From Helianthus annuus (lineage: Eukaryota; Streptophyta; Magnoliopsida; Asterales; Asteraceae), in NCBI RefSeq assembly GCF_002127325.2, contig NC_035436.2, positions 113,607,591-113,671,590 on the forward strand: a stretch of 64,000 bases of DNA, read 5' to 3'. This document shows positions 22,403 through 32,863 of the stretch, in pieces. The number at the start of each line of letters is the position of its first letter. Positions within the stretch are counted from its first letter, which is position 1. A program made the position numbers and the translations under genes. The notes under the pieces were generated by a model that ran no database searches, had not been told where the DNA came from, and saw nothing but the letters and a program-made list of their open reading frames with translations.

Positions 22403-24634
22403 TTATATGTTTTCTGAGTGGGATGCCTGGCGTCCCATGTTACACCGTCGGAGAGCAGCATCCAAGCTCGAATCAATAACCTTCATGTAATTGACCGGGT
22501 CGTCGTCCTCTATTCTCTTCCCAACTCCGAACTTCACTTCATCATCCCCATACCTCAAGGTGAGTGTCCCGTCATTCATATCTACCACTGCTTGGGCGGT
22601 GGCAAGGAAGGGTCTCCCTAGTATGAGGGGGACCTCGGTGTCTTCCTCCATATCGAGTATGACAAAGTCAGCTGGATAAACGAATCTGCTTTCCTTTACC
22701 AAGACATTCTCGATGACACCTTGTGGGAATTTGACGGATCGATCAGCGAGTTGTATGCTCATTTTTGTAGGGCTCGTGGTTCCTAAACCGAGTCTTTTGA
22801 ACATTGATGAGGGCATGAGGTTAATGCTAGCCCCAAGGTCGGCTAAGGCATTACGAACGGGTGATTCCCCTATTGAGCAGGGAATCGTGAAGCTTCCGGG
22901 ATCGATTTTCTTTTGGGGAAGTTTATTGAGTACGAGGGCAGAGCATTCTTCGCCTAAATTGACTAATTGCAAACTTTCAATTTTCTTTTTATGTGTAAGG
23001 AAGTCCCTCATGAATTTAGAGTACTTGGGCATTTGGGTTAGGACTTCGATAAAAGGAATATTGACATGCAATTGTTTTAACAGACTTTCGAACTTTGCGA
23101 ATTGCTCATTGGTCTTTTGACGAATTAACCTACCGGGGTATGGAACTCGAGGAGCCTTGATTGGCTCTGGTGACGGAGGGGAGTTCTTTCCCTGCAGAGG
23201 TGTGGGTACTGTTTCTTCCGTTGGTGGTGGCACTTCTGCAGGCCCTACGGTGCGGTTCCATAGTGTGATGAGGTGAACTTGCGCTTTTGGGTTCGTTTCG
23301 GTATTGCTAGGTAATGCGCCTTGCGGTCTCTCGGCAAAGTTTTGAGCTATTTGATTTAATTGTTTTTCTATGTTTTGAATACTAGCTTGTTGATTTCTAA
23401 AATTTGATTCTAATTGTAGAAATCTTTCCGAGTTTTTCTTATCAGTGTCGGAGACGAGGCGAGATACAGTATCTTCGAGCCTTTCTCGTCCACTTTGTTG
23501 TTGAGTGAAATTTTGTGACTCATTTCTTGGTTGCTGAAAGTTTGTTCGTTGGGTTTGTTGGTTACTACTATTGCCGGGTTCCCTCCAACCAAGGTTTGGG
23601 TGGTTTCGCCATCCTTGGTTGTAAGTTCCCGTTGGGGGACCCGACGGCCTAGGTCTATTATCAATGTAGTTTACCATTTCTTGTTGATCGTCTGTTTCTT
23701 TCATGCAACTCCAATTTTCATGTGACCCACCACACCTTTCACAAGCCATAACCGAGACTATTTTTGTCATTTCCAATTTTTTTATCTTTGAAGAAAGGGC
23801 CTCGATTTGGGCTTGTAAAGAAGCGCTTTCATCGACCTTATGGGTGCCCGGGGCGATAGACTTATTTCCCCGGGGGGTGTGCCATTGAAAATTGGTTTGA
23901 GCAATTTCCTCAATTTGATTATATATTTCGTGTGGGCGTCGATTACCTAAAAGTCCCCCGGAGCTAGAATCAAGTGTCTGCCTAGTGTGTGGCAACAATC
24001 CATTATAGAAAGTGGATACTTGTTGCCATATTGCGAGGCCGTGATGGGGACACTTGCGTAATAGCTCCTTGAACCTTTCGCAAGTTTCATATAAGGATTC
24101 CCCGTCCTCTTGTGAATATGTATTAATTTCAGTCATTAACTTAGCAGTTTTAGCGGGAGGGAAATACTTATATAGAAATTTTTGGGCTAGTTCATCCCAG
24201 GTGTTTACCGATCCAGCTGGGAGGGCGTTGAGCCAAGCTTTCGCTCGGTCTTTTAGTGAGAAGGGAAACATACGGAGGCGGATGGCGTCGTTTGATGCTC
24301 CATTGATCCGAAAGGTATCACATATTTCCAAGAAATTAGTTATATGTAGATGGGGATCCTCGTCCGCAAGCCCGTGGAAGGTTGCGGAGTTTTGGAGCAT
24401 TTGTATCAAATGCGGCCGAAGTTCGAAGTTATTAGCTTCGACATTCGGAGCATTGATAGCGGTGCCTAGATTACCTACGGTGGGTCGTAGGTAATCCATA
24501 AGGGTACGTTGGTCCGCCATTGGAGGTGGGTCACCCGAAACCTTCTCTTGGTTTTTGGCTTTTAACCTTTTTCTGAGAAAGCGTTCGGGTTCTTCTAGTG
24601 GTTCTTTTATGTCTTTATTGGAACTGGAGCTCAT
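22403..24634 (-). CDS. Ath2 Gag-protease polyprotein, intact (743 aa)
   Basis: The ATG at 24634 is the first in frame and the ORF has no internal stop. Residues about 60-200 form the Athila gag domain (RTLMDYLRPTVGNL, AKAWLNALPAGSVNTWDELA, ETCERFKELLRKCPHHG). A zinc knuckle-like CX2CX3HX4C (CERCGGSHENWSC) follows near residue 305, then a Gln/Asn-rich linker and a coiled-coil-prone stretch. An aspartic protease domain starts near residue 590 with DLGAS at about 599 and ILGRPFLA about 70 residues later. The protein should assemble particles and cleave itself. The frame ends shortly after the protease, and no polymerase follows. An open 2.2-kb gag-protease beside a total lack of pol is typical of gag-only (TR-GAG-like) elements. 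Expression is unproven. Confidence 0.9.
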   Translation of the reverse strand: MSSSSNKDIKEPLEEPERFLRKRLKAKNQEKVSGDPPPMADQRTLMDYLRPTVGNLGTAINAPNVEANNFELRPHLIQMLQNSATFHGLADEDPHLHITNFLEICDTFRINGASNDAIRLRMFPFSLKDRAKAWLNALPAGSVNTWDELAQKFLYKYFPPAKTAKLMTEINTYSQEDGESLYETCERFKELLRKCPHHGLAIWQQVSTFYNGLLPHTRQTLDSSSGGLLGNRRPHEIYNQIEEIAQTNFQWHTPRGNKSIAPGTHKVDESASLQAQIEALSSKIKKLEMTKIVSVMACERCGGSHENWSCMKETDDQQEMVNYIDNRPRPSGPPTGTYNQGWRNHPNLGWREPGNSSNQQTQRTNFQQPRNESQNFTQQQSGRERLEDTVSRLVSDTDKKNSERFLQLESNFRNQQASIQNIEKQLNQIAQNFAERPQGALPSNTETNPKAQVHLITLWNRTVGPAEVPPPTEETVPTPLQGKNSPPSPEPIKAPRVPYPGRLIRQKTNEQFAKFESLLKQLHVNIPFIEVLTQMPKYSKFMRDFLTHKKKIESLQLVNLGEECSALVLNKLPQKKIDPGSFTIPCSIGESPVRNALADLGASINLMPSSMFKRLGLGTTSPTKMSIQLADRSVKFPQGVIENVLVKESRFVYPADFVILDMEEDTEVPLILGRPFLATAQAVVDMNDGTLTLRYGDDEVKFGVGKRIEDDDPVNYMKVIDSSLDAALRRCNMGRQASHSENI

Positions 24635-25010
24635 ACACTACGTGAGGTTGGCATCGGGTTCCAAGTCCTGCAATAAAAACAGAAAAGAATGTTGGTCAGA
24701 AGGTTCACCACGGCCCCGTGTTTAGCGAACACGGCCCGTGGTCAGAGTTTCAGTGATTGTTTTCCAGATCCCAGTTACTGGAAGTTGGACACGGCCCCGT
24801 GTTGCACCGGCACGGCCCCGTGGTCAGCCTTCTGTAACTTGGAAAACAAAAACTGCCAGTAACGATGCTGGGCACGGCCCGTGTCCGACCAGGCACGGCC
24901 CGTGCTGAGCCCTGCAGAAGCTGAAAAACTAAGAAAAATCCTAAAAATTAAAAAGAAAAATAAAAATATGATTAGGCCGTTGATTCCTAACTTTCTTAAA
25001 ATCCTTGTTT
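24635..25010 (-). other. Ath2 untranslated leader
   Basis: The leader between primer site and gag contains six CACGGCCCCGTG-type words (24705-24915) in three pairs. It has no upstream coding sequence that I can recognise. Confidence 0.7.
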
Positions 25011-25027
25011 CCCCGGCAGCGGCGCCA
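25011..25027 (-). other. Ath2 primer-binding site, tRNA-Asp type
   Basis: In element sense TGGCGCCGCTGCCGGGG lies six bases inside the 5' LTR. This is the form typical of Athila/Tat elements and contrasts with the tRNA-iMet sites of all other elements here. Confidence 0.88.
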
Positions 25028-25033
25028 AAAACT

Positions 25034-26732
25034 TGATGTGCGTGAAGTGTGTTATATTTTTGATGTATATTTAAGCCCCTTTTTACACTTTTAGCCAAGT
25101 TTTAAATTTATAAAACACGATATTTACTAACACTAAACACACATATGGGCAAGTGCACCCATCGTGGACGTAGTATAGTGTTGGTAAGATACCGAGGTCG
25201 TCCAAGGACACAAGAGCTTTTAATACCGGTTTATCCTCAACGTCTAATCAAATCAAAAAGTGAGAAAAATATTTTTTTTTTAAACTAAGAAAATAAAAAC
25301 TAACTAAATGCTGAAAAATAAAATAAAATAAAAACAGATAGACAAGATGAATCACTTGGATCCGACACGTGTATTAGTATAACCTTTGATTATTTTCGCA
25401 CTTTTGCACTTGTTTAAGAGATTATCTTAGTTATTGTAGTAGGCCCTTCTTTTGAAGGCGACGTTACCCTCAACCCAGTAGTTTGAGTCAGCAAGGATAC
25501 AATCCTAAAGGGTCGGATTATTGAAAGATAATGAATTAAGTTATTAATGCAAATTGTGGTAGGCCCCGCTTTCGGCGGTGACGTTACCCTCGGCTAAGTA
25601 GTCTGAGTCAGCAGGGATACAGTCCTAAATAGCCGGGTTATAGTATTAATAGTAGTTAACTTATGAGGGGGTCAAAGAGTTTGGATCCCCGCCATCCAAT
25701 ACCTATGGGCATTGAAGGAGATCCTACTAAATTTGACCCAGGTCCCAAGCAGGACCTCTAAACGCTGAACAAGGGCAAGACCTTTACCAAACCGTTCCCT
25801 TAACCCCCGACCAGGTAGCCAACATACCTCCATATAGACCGTGGAGATATGAATGGTGAAAATCTTTTATTTTATATAGACAGTAAAATAATGCCAAGAC
25901 ACCACGGACAAACGATAAGGAAAGATCACCTTCAACATAAGCAACTAATTATTAAAGTCATTAATACAAAACCAAATAAAAAGTGCAAAAGATTAAAAAT
26001 AAAAAGTATTATACTAAACACTTGTCTTCACCAAGTGATGTAAGAGACTTAGGCAAACATGGCCTTGATTGTCAAGAACTCTTACGATCAATCTTGGATC
26101 CCGAGACGACTCACACACTCTATGATGGACAATGGATGATGGTGGTGGATGATGGTGTTATGGTGGTGGTGGGTGGTGGATGAAGTGTGAGAGAGGTGGT
26201 GTGCCAAGGGATGAGATGGAATGAAACCAAGCACTCCTATTTATAGGCTGAACAGAAGGCTGGGCACGGCCCCGTGTCCGCTGGACACGCCCCCGTGCCC
26301 GTCTGACACTCTCTCTCCTCATTAATTGTAATTCGCAATTACAATTAATGCGCCTGCTGTACTTTCACCACGCCCCCGTGCCCGCTGGACACGGCCCCGT
26401 GGTGGGCAATGGAAGCTTCTATAAGTTTGTCTTTTATGCTGCTTCTTGGGCACGGCCCCGTGCTGGCTGAGCACGGGGCATGTTCAGACTTCTGCTTTCT
26501 CTTCTTTGCCTTGGAGGATGCCGTTGAGGGTCCGGGCAGTCTACTTTTATTCCTTTTCTTGTATTTATGCTAGAATTAGTTGTCTTTTTGCTTCTTTTGT
26601 GAATTTGAGCTCATTTCATCCTGAAAATACAAAAGAAAGACAAAAACACTCTTTTTCCAACATTAGTACTTAAAAAGGGTTAGTTTTATGCCTTATTTAA
26701 TGTGATTTATATGTTGTATTTTACACACATCA
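25034..26732 (-). repeat. Ath2 5' LTR (1699 bp)
   Basis: It starts TGATGTGCGTG on the plus strand and ends ACACACATCA. TATA box on the minus strand at 26238-26247; CACGGCCCCGTG words at about 26254-26480. Confidence 0.96.
26238..26247 (-). promoter_or_regulatory. TATA box of Ath2 5' LTR
   Basis: CCTATAAATA on the minus strand, 0.5 kb inside U3. The paired hairpin words lie just upstream of it. Confidence 0.75.
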
Positions 26733-26737
26733 GTTAG
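26733..26737. repeat. Target-site duplication GTTAG, right of Ath2
   Basis: Second copy of the GTTAG target. Confidence 0.95.
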
Positions 26738-27138
26738 AAATGCTTGATTGCAATCCTTGTCAAAGATGAAAGGTGCATCTTTTTCAAGTAATTTTGTTTG
26801 AGGTCTTGAGATTTTCGAAAAGTCTTTGATAAACCGTCTATAAAATCCGGTCATGCCCTAAGAAACTTCTGATTGCTCTAACGGAGGATGGTGGAGGTAA
26901 TCGAGAAATTGTGTCTATTTTTGCTCGATCAACTTCCATTCCTTCGCTTGAGATCTTGTGACCAAGTACTATTCCCTCTGTTACCATGAAATGGCATTTT
27001 TCCCAGTTAAGGGCGAGGTTAGTTTCCTCACATCGGGATAGCATTCGTTCAAGGTTATCGAGGCATTGGTCGTATGAATCTCCAAAGATAGAAAAGTCGT
27101 CCATGAAGACTTCCATTGTCTTTTCTATCATGTCTGGG
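26738..27138 (-). pseudogene. Ath1 reverse transcriptase fragment
   Basis: Leftwards from 27138 the translation gives MIEKTMEVFMDDFSIFGDS, containing the RT catalytic motif in the form FMDD, then the thumb region with EGIVLGHKISSEGMEVD. A frameshift near 26860 follows SFLGH. The connection continues to 26738, where Ath2 is inserted, and resumes at 18912. RT upstream of the FMDD region is missing because CopA sequence begins at about 27139. Confidence 0.9.
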
Positions 27139-29047
27139 CTTTTCTTTCTCTCTATCTTCAGACTCCCCCTCTCGATTTACTGGCATTCCTTTGTTCTTCA
27201 GTAACATCTTTAGGATCGTTGTCTGTCTTTTCATCTAACAGCTTCGTATCTTATCCTGCAAATTCTCTACCCAAAACATAAGTTTTACAATTTTAGAATA
27301 AAGATGTATGCACTAAAACAAACTCTTCCTCAAACCAAACTGAAACTTTATCAGTGACAGTATTAATGAACCACCTGAAAGGTTAAAATATGAAAACATT
27401 TAATTCCACACAAACACTCCCCCTCAAATATTGCTCATCATGTTTAGCACTCGGAATTTTGAAAATCAGCTTTCCAATATCAGTTGTCTAAAATCTTTTT
27501 GACTTTTTCAAAATTTATGCTAAAACACACTGAAAATCTTTTTGGATTTTGAAATAAAGAAATATGTAATGCAGTAAAGAAATATTTACAAAACAATATT
27601 TTTGTGAGTTCGTGTAAGAGGATCATATCAGTTTATGAGACAAGTCACCAACATCGTTAAGCTTCATTTCATTTTAAGTTCTAAACAATTCACCTAGATT
27701 GTCAGTATATTTGTCCACTTAAATTTTCACACAAAGTTCAACTGTTCCGAGATACGATATTAATGTTTTAAGAACTTAAACTTATCCGTGTGTCCCACTA
27801 CTTGAATATACTCCCGTATCCAGATCCCAATATTCAGTCTTAAAGGTGAGTATACCACAGATGATATCTGTTCAGGGGTTAATTGCGAAACCGTGAGAGC
27901 TCAGGTCAGAACTTCCGTTCAGCAGAGAGATGACGGCTCGACTTTTGGTGTGTCCCCTTTAGAGGATCTTTTGATTTCAACAGCAGCGACTATCAATTTT
28001 ATTGTTTCATCAGCTTGCTGAGGGCGATGCTATGTTTCAAGCATTTGCGGAAAGCATTATCCGGGGACTAGGTCAGTACTTCCATACAGCAGAAGTCCCG
28101 GGATAATACCCCAGATATCACTGAGCATAAAGACCTAGTATCTCAGAATAAGGGACCTTTCAAACAAGATTTCAGGGGTTACCTATATATCCAAGTTTGT
28201 GTTAACCCACAGAATAAGCAAGTTTGAATTTTAGGTTTATATCTCGTCACAATCTACTAAATGTGTAAAAACCTACTGGCACATCCTCAGTGAAATTGTT
28301 TATCACATTTTATCTTTACATTTCTTTAGCATGTTGTGACAGTTCACTGATGTACTATCATTTCCTCTTTTCACAACGAAACTCATTTTAAATTTTATCA
28401 TGTTTTTGGCTTTTTCAAGTTTTCTAATGTTTTTATTTCCCTACTCCCCCTAAAATGCAAACACATTTCAAAGGAAATTTGAAAATAACTAGATTCTTGA
28501 CCCACTTGAAAACATAGAAAACAACACAAACTATACAGAAACTTGACAACTAATATCAAATCGCCTCAATTCTCCATTCATTAGGCATAAACAATCTGAA
28601 CTCCCCCTTTCACAAACCATTTTCTCATTTAGATTTCAAAACACTTAAGTCTGTTTTAATCAAAATGATTTTTCCGGAAAATGAGTTTGTTAAGATAAAA
28701 ACCACTTGTAGGTTTATCACTTTGTTAAAATCGGGGATATGGTTCATCATCTTGTTCTTAGTAATATCATGAGTTAGTAAATCAAGTACAACTTAATGTC
28801 CCTGATTCACTATTTTGCAATTAAGCAACCTGTACCACTTGTAAAATAACCATACAATACCACTTGTATGTATATACAACATGCCGATTCCTGCTTCGCA
28901 CTTACCAACCTGGAAGCTCCGGCGTAGTCATTCAACCTGTAAATTTTTAACAATTTTAAGAATTTTTCATACAAACTCAAAATACATGAATGATGCCGAT
29001 TCCTGATCCACGATTACAAAATTGGGATCTCCGGCAAGTCAGGTTTT
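27139..29047 (-). other. CopA non-coding region downstream of gag
   Basis: No reading frame with recognisable motifs. In element sense there are two purine-rich GAGGGGGAGT-type tracts (near 27420 and 27165), which could be polypurine tracts, but no LTR follows either. A direct duplication of about 48 bp beginning ATGCCGATTCCTG occurs near 28880 and 28990. The unusually long non-coding 3' part resembles that of non-autonomous elements. Confidence 0.6.
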
Positions 29048-31450
29048 TCAATCGAAGAAAATGTCCACCCAAGCCTGACCAGCCTTGGGTGATTTCAATT
29101 CAGATTTTGTTGGGGTGTAAGTTGCTTTCTTTGTAGCGTAGAAGTCTTTTACCCCTTTCACCTTCCTATCAACCATTTTACCGAAAATTTTCTTTACATT
29201 CCCATTAAAAGCCTTCTCAACATCAAAATTATCTTTTTCAGAAAAATCCTGATTTGAGATATCAGTCTTTCCAGCTTTTCTCTTAAAATTCTCAGTCCTC
29301 AATGGTGGAAAGTTCTCGTCATCCATTGAAGGAACTGAGTTTTCATCACTCTCATCAAACTGTGGCTCCTCTGATTTTGTGGAATCAGATTCATCGCCAG
29401 ATTTTACCTCAGATTTCTTAACAACCCATTTTTGGTTGTCAAGTTTTACACTTCGTCTGTAAAATCTCTTCGAACATTCACCAACTTCAAATGTTGAATT
29501 TTTGAAAACTTTAAATTGTTCAGTTGGTGGTTCGGTTTTATCAACAACAACTTCTTTCAGTTTTCCAGAAACTCCCTGTTTTGTGTTTGTCGCTTTCGGA
29601 CAGTTCCATGCAATGTGACCAACTTCATTGCATCGGAAACAGGTTCTGGTTTCTTTCTTCACGTAAGCTCCATTCTTTTTCTTCTCGGCAAGAAATTCTT
29701 GATTAGATTGTTTCCAGAATGAGCACTTCTTCTCCTCTTCAGCAGACGGACCTGAAACAAATTTTGTAGTTGTTTTAGAAAATTTTTCATTTTTATAGTT
29801 TTCTGAGGGAATAAAACCAAGTCCTTTCTTTTTGTAGCTACGATTTTGGTTTGGTTTCTTTTGAAAACCCGAACCAGAATTGTAACCTTTTTTCTTGTTT
29901 AGTCATTGTTGAACTCTTGAGGTGTAAAATTTAGGTTTTACAATAAGATTTTCATCTTTTATTTCAGAAATATTAATTCCTGTTAGTTTGAAAACCTTTT
30001 TGATCATTTCTGGTTTAACACCTCTTATTGGAAACTCTTTATCAAAATATAATTTGTCAGAACCATTCAAAGTATAGACAACTTCAAATGTTTCATCATT
30101 CAAATTAGATTTTGATAACAAAAATTCTTTACTATAAACCCGTTTTCCCGATGATTTTGAACTCTTTTCGGACGAACTCGAACTCCTGACTGACTGACAC
30201 GAACTTTCGGACTCGGACTTTGACTCTGACTCCTCATCCTTATCCAACACCTGATCGACCACTCGTTTTATCAGTTCGGACTCATGATCTGTGTCGGACG
30301 CTGTGAACGTGACGTCAATATTGTCCGGTAAAACATCGGTTATCTCGGATTCTAACTTAATATTGATCGCCTGTTTTAGTTCTTCCTCGTTAGGTTTTCT
30401 AGGCGAGTACCCTTCCCAAATCGGAGGCGGACACTTATTATAACAGACACCCTGTTTCTTACCAGTATCCTTTCTCTTCTTTGGTTGTTCATCTTTAAAT
30501 GCCTCAAAACCTTCAACTGTTGGATAAATTCTGTCGATTATGTAGTCACAACCTTTGTAACTTTGCAGCAATCTTCTGATTCTTTCATTCTCAGCTGCTT
30601 CATTCTCCAACTCTTTCTTCAACTTTGCACATTCTTCTATGTACATGTTGATCTCTTTTTGCTTTGTCATCATTGTAGCATTCATCATCTTCAATGCTTT
30701 CTCTCGTTCAGAGTTAGTCTTCTCTAGACCATTCACATGCCTGTTCAATACATCATACGACTTTTTCAAGTTCTTTACATCAAATAACAACTGTTCTTTC
30801 AACTTTTCTAACTCACTAAACCTCTCGTCTTTCTCTATACATTGTTTACAAGACTCTAAACATGTAAGACAAGGTTTTGTGACTTCGACAATTTTTTCGA
30901 TCTCTATGATTTTTTCAACTTCAACAACTTTCTTAGCTTCAGTCACCTTTTCTGCTTCAATAATCTTCTCATTAACACTACTATTATCAGTTGGTGATTG
31001 GTCAAACTCTACTGATTTGTCAGAACTATCATCCGAAGAACCAGAGTTAGTTGATGTTTGATCGACAACAATTGCTTCTTCTGAACTTTCATCGGATGAA
31101 ACGGATTTTTCTTCTTGATTCTTCTTATTCACATCATTGTTCTCTATTTGTTCTTCAAGCTTCTTAATGAATTGACAAATTGACAATCTAGAGTATTCTC
31201 CATTTCTTTTTAAATCCAACAGATATGTACCCCATTCTTGTTGAGGTATGGAATTGGCTAATCTCTTAACCCATTCATTTGGATTTTTCTGAATACCCTT
31301 CTCAGACATTAAGCGAACAAGATGACTATACCTCTCAATGATACTCTTTGTACTTTCTCCTGGACAACCTGAAAACAAATCAAATTCTTTCTTTAATACA
31401 TTTATTCTATTAACTGTTTCACTAGTCATATTAAAGAATTTTAAGTCCAT
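29048..31450 (-). pseudogene. CopA gag, one in-frame nonsense codon
   Basis: The ATG at 31450 opens a frame of about 800 codons broken only by TGA at 29903-29905. Both sides are the same frame. The N-terminus is a UBN2-type Copia Gag (FSGCPGESTKSIIERYSHLVRL). A Ser/Glu-rich region, a long coiled-coil-prone stretch (about residues 205-295) and an acidic Ser-rich segment follow. After the nonsense codon come a basic region and a CCHC knuckle CFRCNEVGHIAWNC. The frame ends AWVDIFFD. Gag would form particles and bind RNA; the stop separates the capsid-like part from the knuckle. The protein is longer than ordinary Copia Gag because of the coiled-coil insert. Confidence 0.85.
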
Positions 31451-32849
31451 GATTTGGAAACACGTTTATCGAGACAGTCACTTAAAATGAAATATCAAAT
31501 TCAAACTAGATCCCCTTTTGAATGAAATGATTCACCTCATGAAACACCTGAAACAAACAAACAAAACACAATCAGTTTAACACTTATCAACTAACAGAAA
31601 CGAACTGATACTCGAACCAGTGAATATTCTGTGTGGATCGAAGTTTGAAATTGGCAAACTGTGAGAACTTCTTTGACACGGATCAAAATCAAACGAACAG
31701 ATTCACTATGGACGAACTGATGGACTTTCAAACGACCTTCCCCGACTTCCAATCGACCTGGTTCAAAATTCAAGTGAACTGGACCTTTGAATGATCAAAC
31801 CATGAAATTTGGTCCTTTGAACTGTATTGTATTTCAAACACTCATTTAAACAAAACTAGTTTGACATTTAACAAAATAATGCTGACACGGTTATATAGGC
31901 CGAAGATATCATATATTTGCTTTTAAACACAAAATCAAAATATTGATTGGGCCGAGTTATGAAATTGTGACTTTTAAGAAAAATGCCGACAAACTCTTAT
32001 AACACATGACTTCTCATTGGGCCTTCATTTTGTTTTGGGCGGCAACTGTTAATTGGGCCAATACTCTATGGGGCGGTGGGCGGTGGAACAAAAAATTGGT
32101 ATTGGGCCGTTTATTTAGTGGGGCGGTGCCTTCAGAATTCAAACACCCATTGATTGGGCCTAACACTTTATGGGGGGCGGTGGAAGGACAATGCTATGAT
32201 TACAATTCACAATTCACATAAGCCTACACATCATAACAACAGACAAATGGACGGCAACTTGAAAGTGATTGGTTCATATGAGCGAACCACTATTATTGCA
32301 CAACGAGCGAACCATAATTTTGACTAATAAGCGGATCTGTTATGTTGACATATAAGCGAACTGTAATAATGATCTATATAAGCGAACCATCTGTTTGGAT
32401 TAATGAGCGGACCTCACATGACAGAAAAGCGAACCATGTGTTAAGTTTTGAGCGAACCTAAGTTGGATTGACACAAAAGCGAACTACAATTATGTTTATG
32501 AGCGAACCTGATTTAATTTTTTGAGCGGATCTAACAAATTTCGAGCGAATCTGCCTTAAACGTGTCCTAAAAGCGAACCTGATTACAATTTGGAGCGAAC
32601 CTATCACGATGCCGTAAAAGCGGACCTGTTTGTTTGACGAAAAAACAAACCGAAAAACCTCGATTTCTCCTAAACGGCTAGGAGTTTCGATCTGAAACTT
32701 GGCAGGGTTGTAGATCAGGTATATACGCACAACATATCCAAAAATCAGCTGAAACGGACCGTGAAAACTTGGTCTGACGAAGAAAGAGGTGTAGAAGAAA
32801 GAATATGTGACGAAATCCAGCAAATTTCAATAGAACTCCTCCTCCTGAA
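31451..32849 (-). other. CopA untranslated leader, two word blocks
   Basis: The block near the primer site (32281-32626) is the AGCGAACC array. The block nearer gag (about 31940-32180) repeats GGCCCAAT and CACCGCCC (element sense). CopB has the same two blocks in the same order. No conserved upstream ORF is seen. Confidence 0.8.
32281..32626. repeat. AGCGAACC word array in CopA leader
   Basis: About fifteen words near 32281, 32305, 32329, 32354, 32380, 32405, 32427, 32450, 32477, 32500, 32523, 32543, 32570, 32593 and 32618, mean step about 24 bp. In element sense they read GGTTCGCT, GGTCCGCT or GATCCGCT. Intervening bases are not repeated. Confidence 0.9.
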
Positions 32850-32861
32850 GCTCTGATACCA
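32850..32861 (-). other. CopA primer-binding site, tRNA-iMet
   Basis: In element sense TGGTATCAGAGC lies two bases inside the LTR. Confidence 0.92.
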
Positions 32862-32863
32862 CT

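Larger units (their letters stand above)
18918..26732 (-). mobile_element. Ath2: complete non-autonomous Athila element with gag-protease only
   Basis: Two 1699-bp LTRs (18918-20616 and 25034-26732) flank a 4.4-kb interior with a primer site, one intact gag-protease ORF, a non-coding 3' region and a polypurine tract. The ends are TGATGTG...CACATCA and GTTAG flanks both. RT, RNase H, integrase and env-like are absent with no remnants, so copying must rely on enzymes supplied in trans. The target was the RT/RNase H region of Ath1, a member of the same clade. About fifteen substitutions between the LTRs by eye suggest a young copy. Confidence 0.95.
12824..27138 (-). mobile_element. Ath1: decayed Athila (Ty3/Gypsy) element, split by Ath2
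   Basis: In element sense (right to left) it holds an RT fragment (27138-26738), the Ath2 insertion (26732-18918), RNase H and integrase (18912-17131), an env-like ORF (16341-15196), a long non-coding 3' region with the polypurine tract (15150-13285) and part of the 3' LTR (13284-12824). The 5' LTR, gag and protease are missing: at 27138 the RT sequence changes abruptly into CopA. The 3' LTR is cut at 12823 by GypL. Every coding part carries stops or frameshifts. Confidence 0.88.

Noticed and set aside
22713..23120. Plus-strand ORFs within 22400-24500
   Set aside because: They are antisense to the intact Ath2 gag-protease frame, which has clear family motifs.
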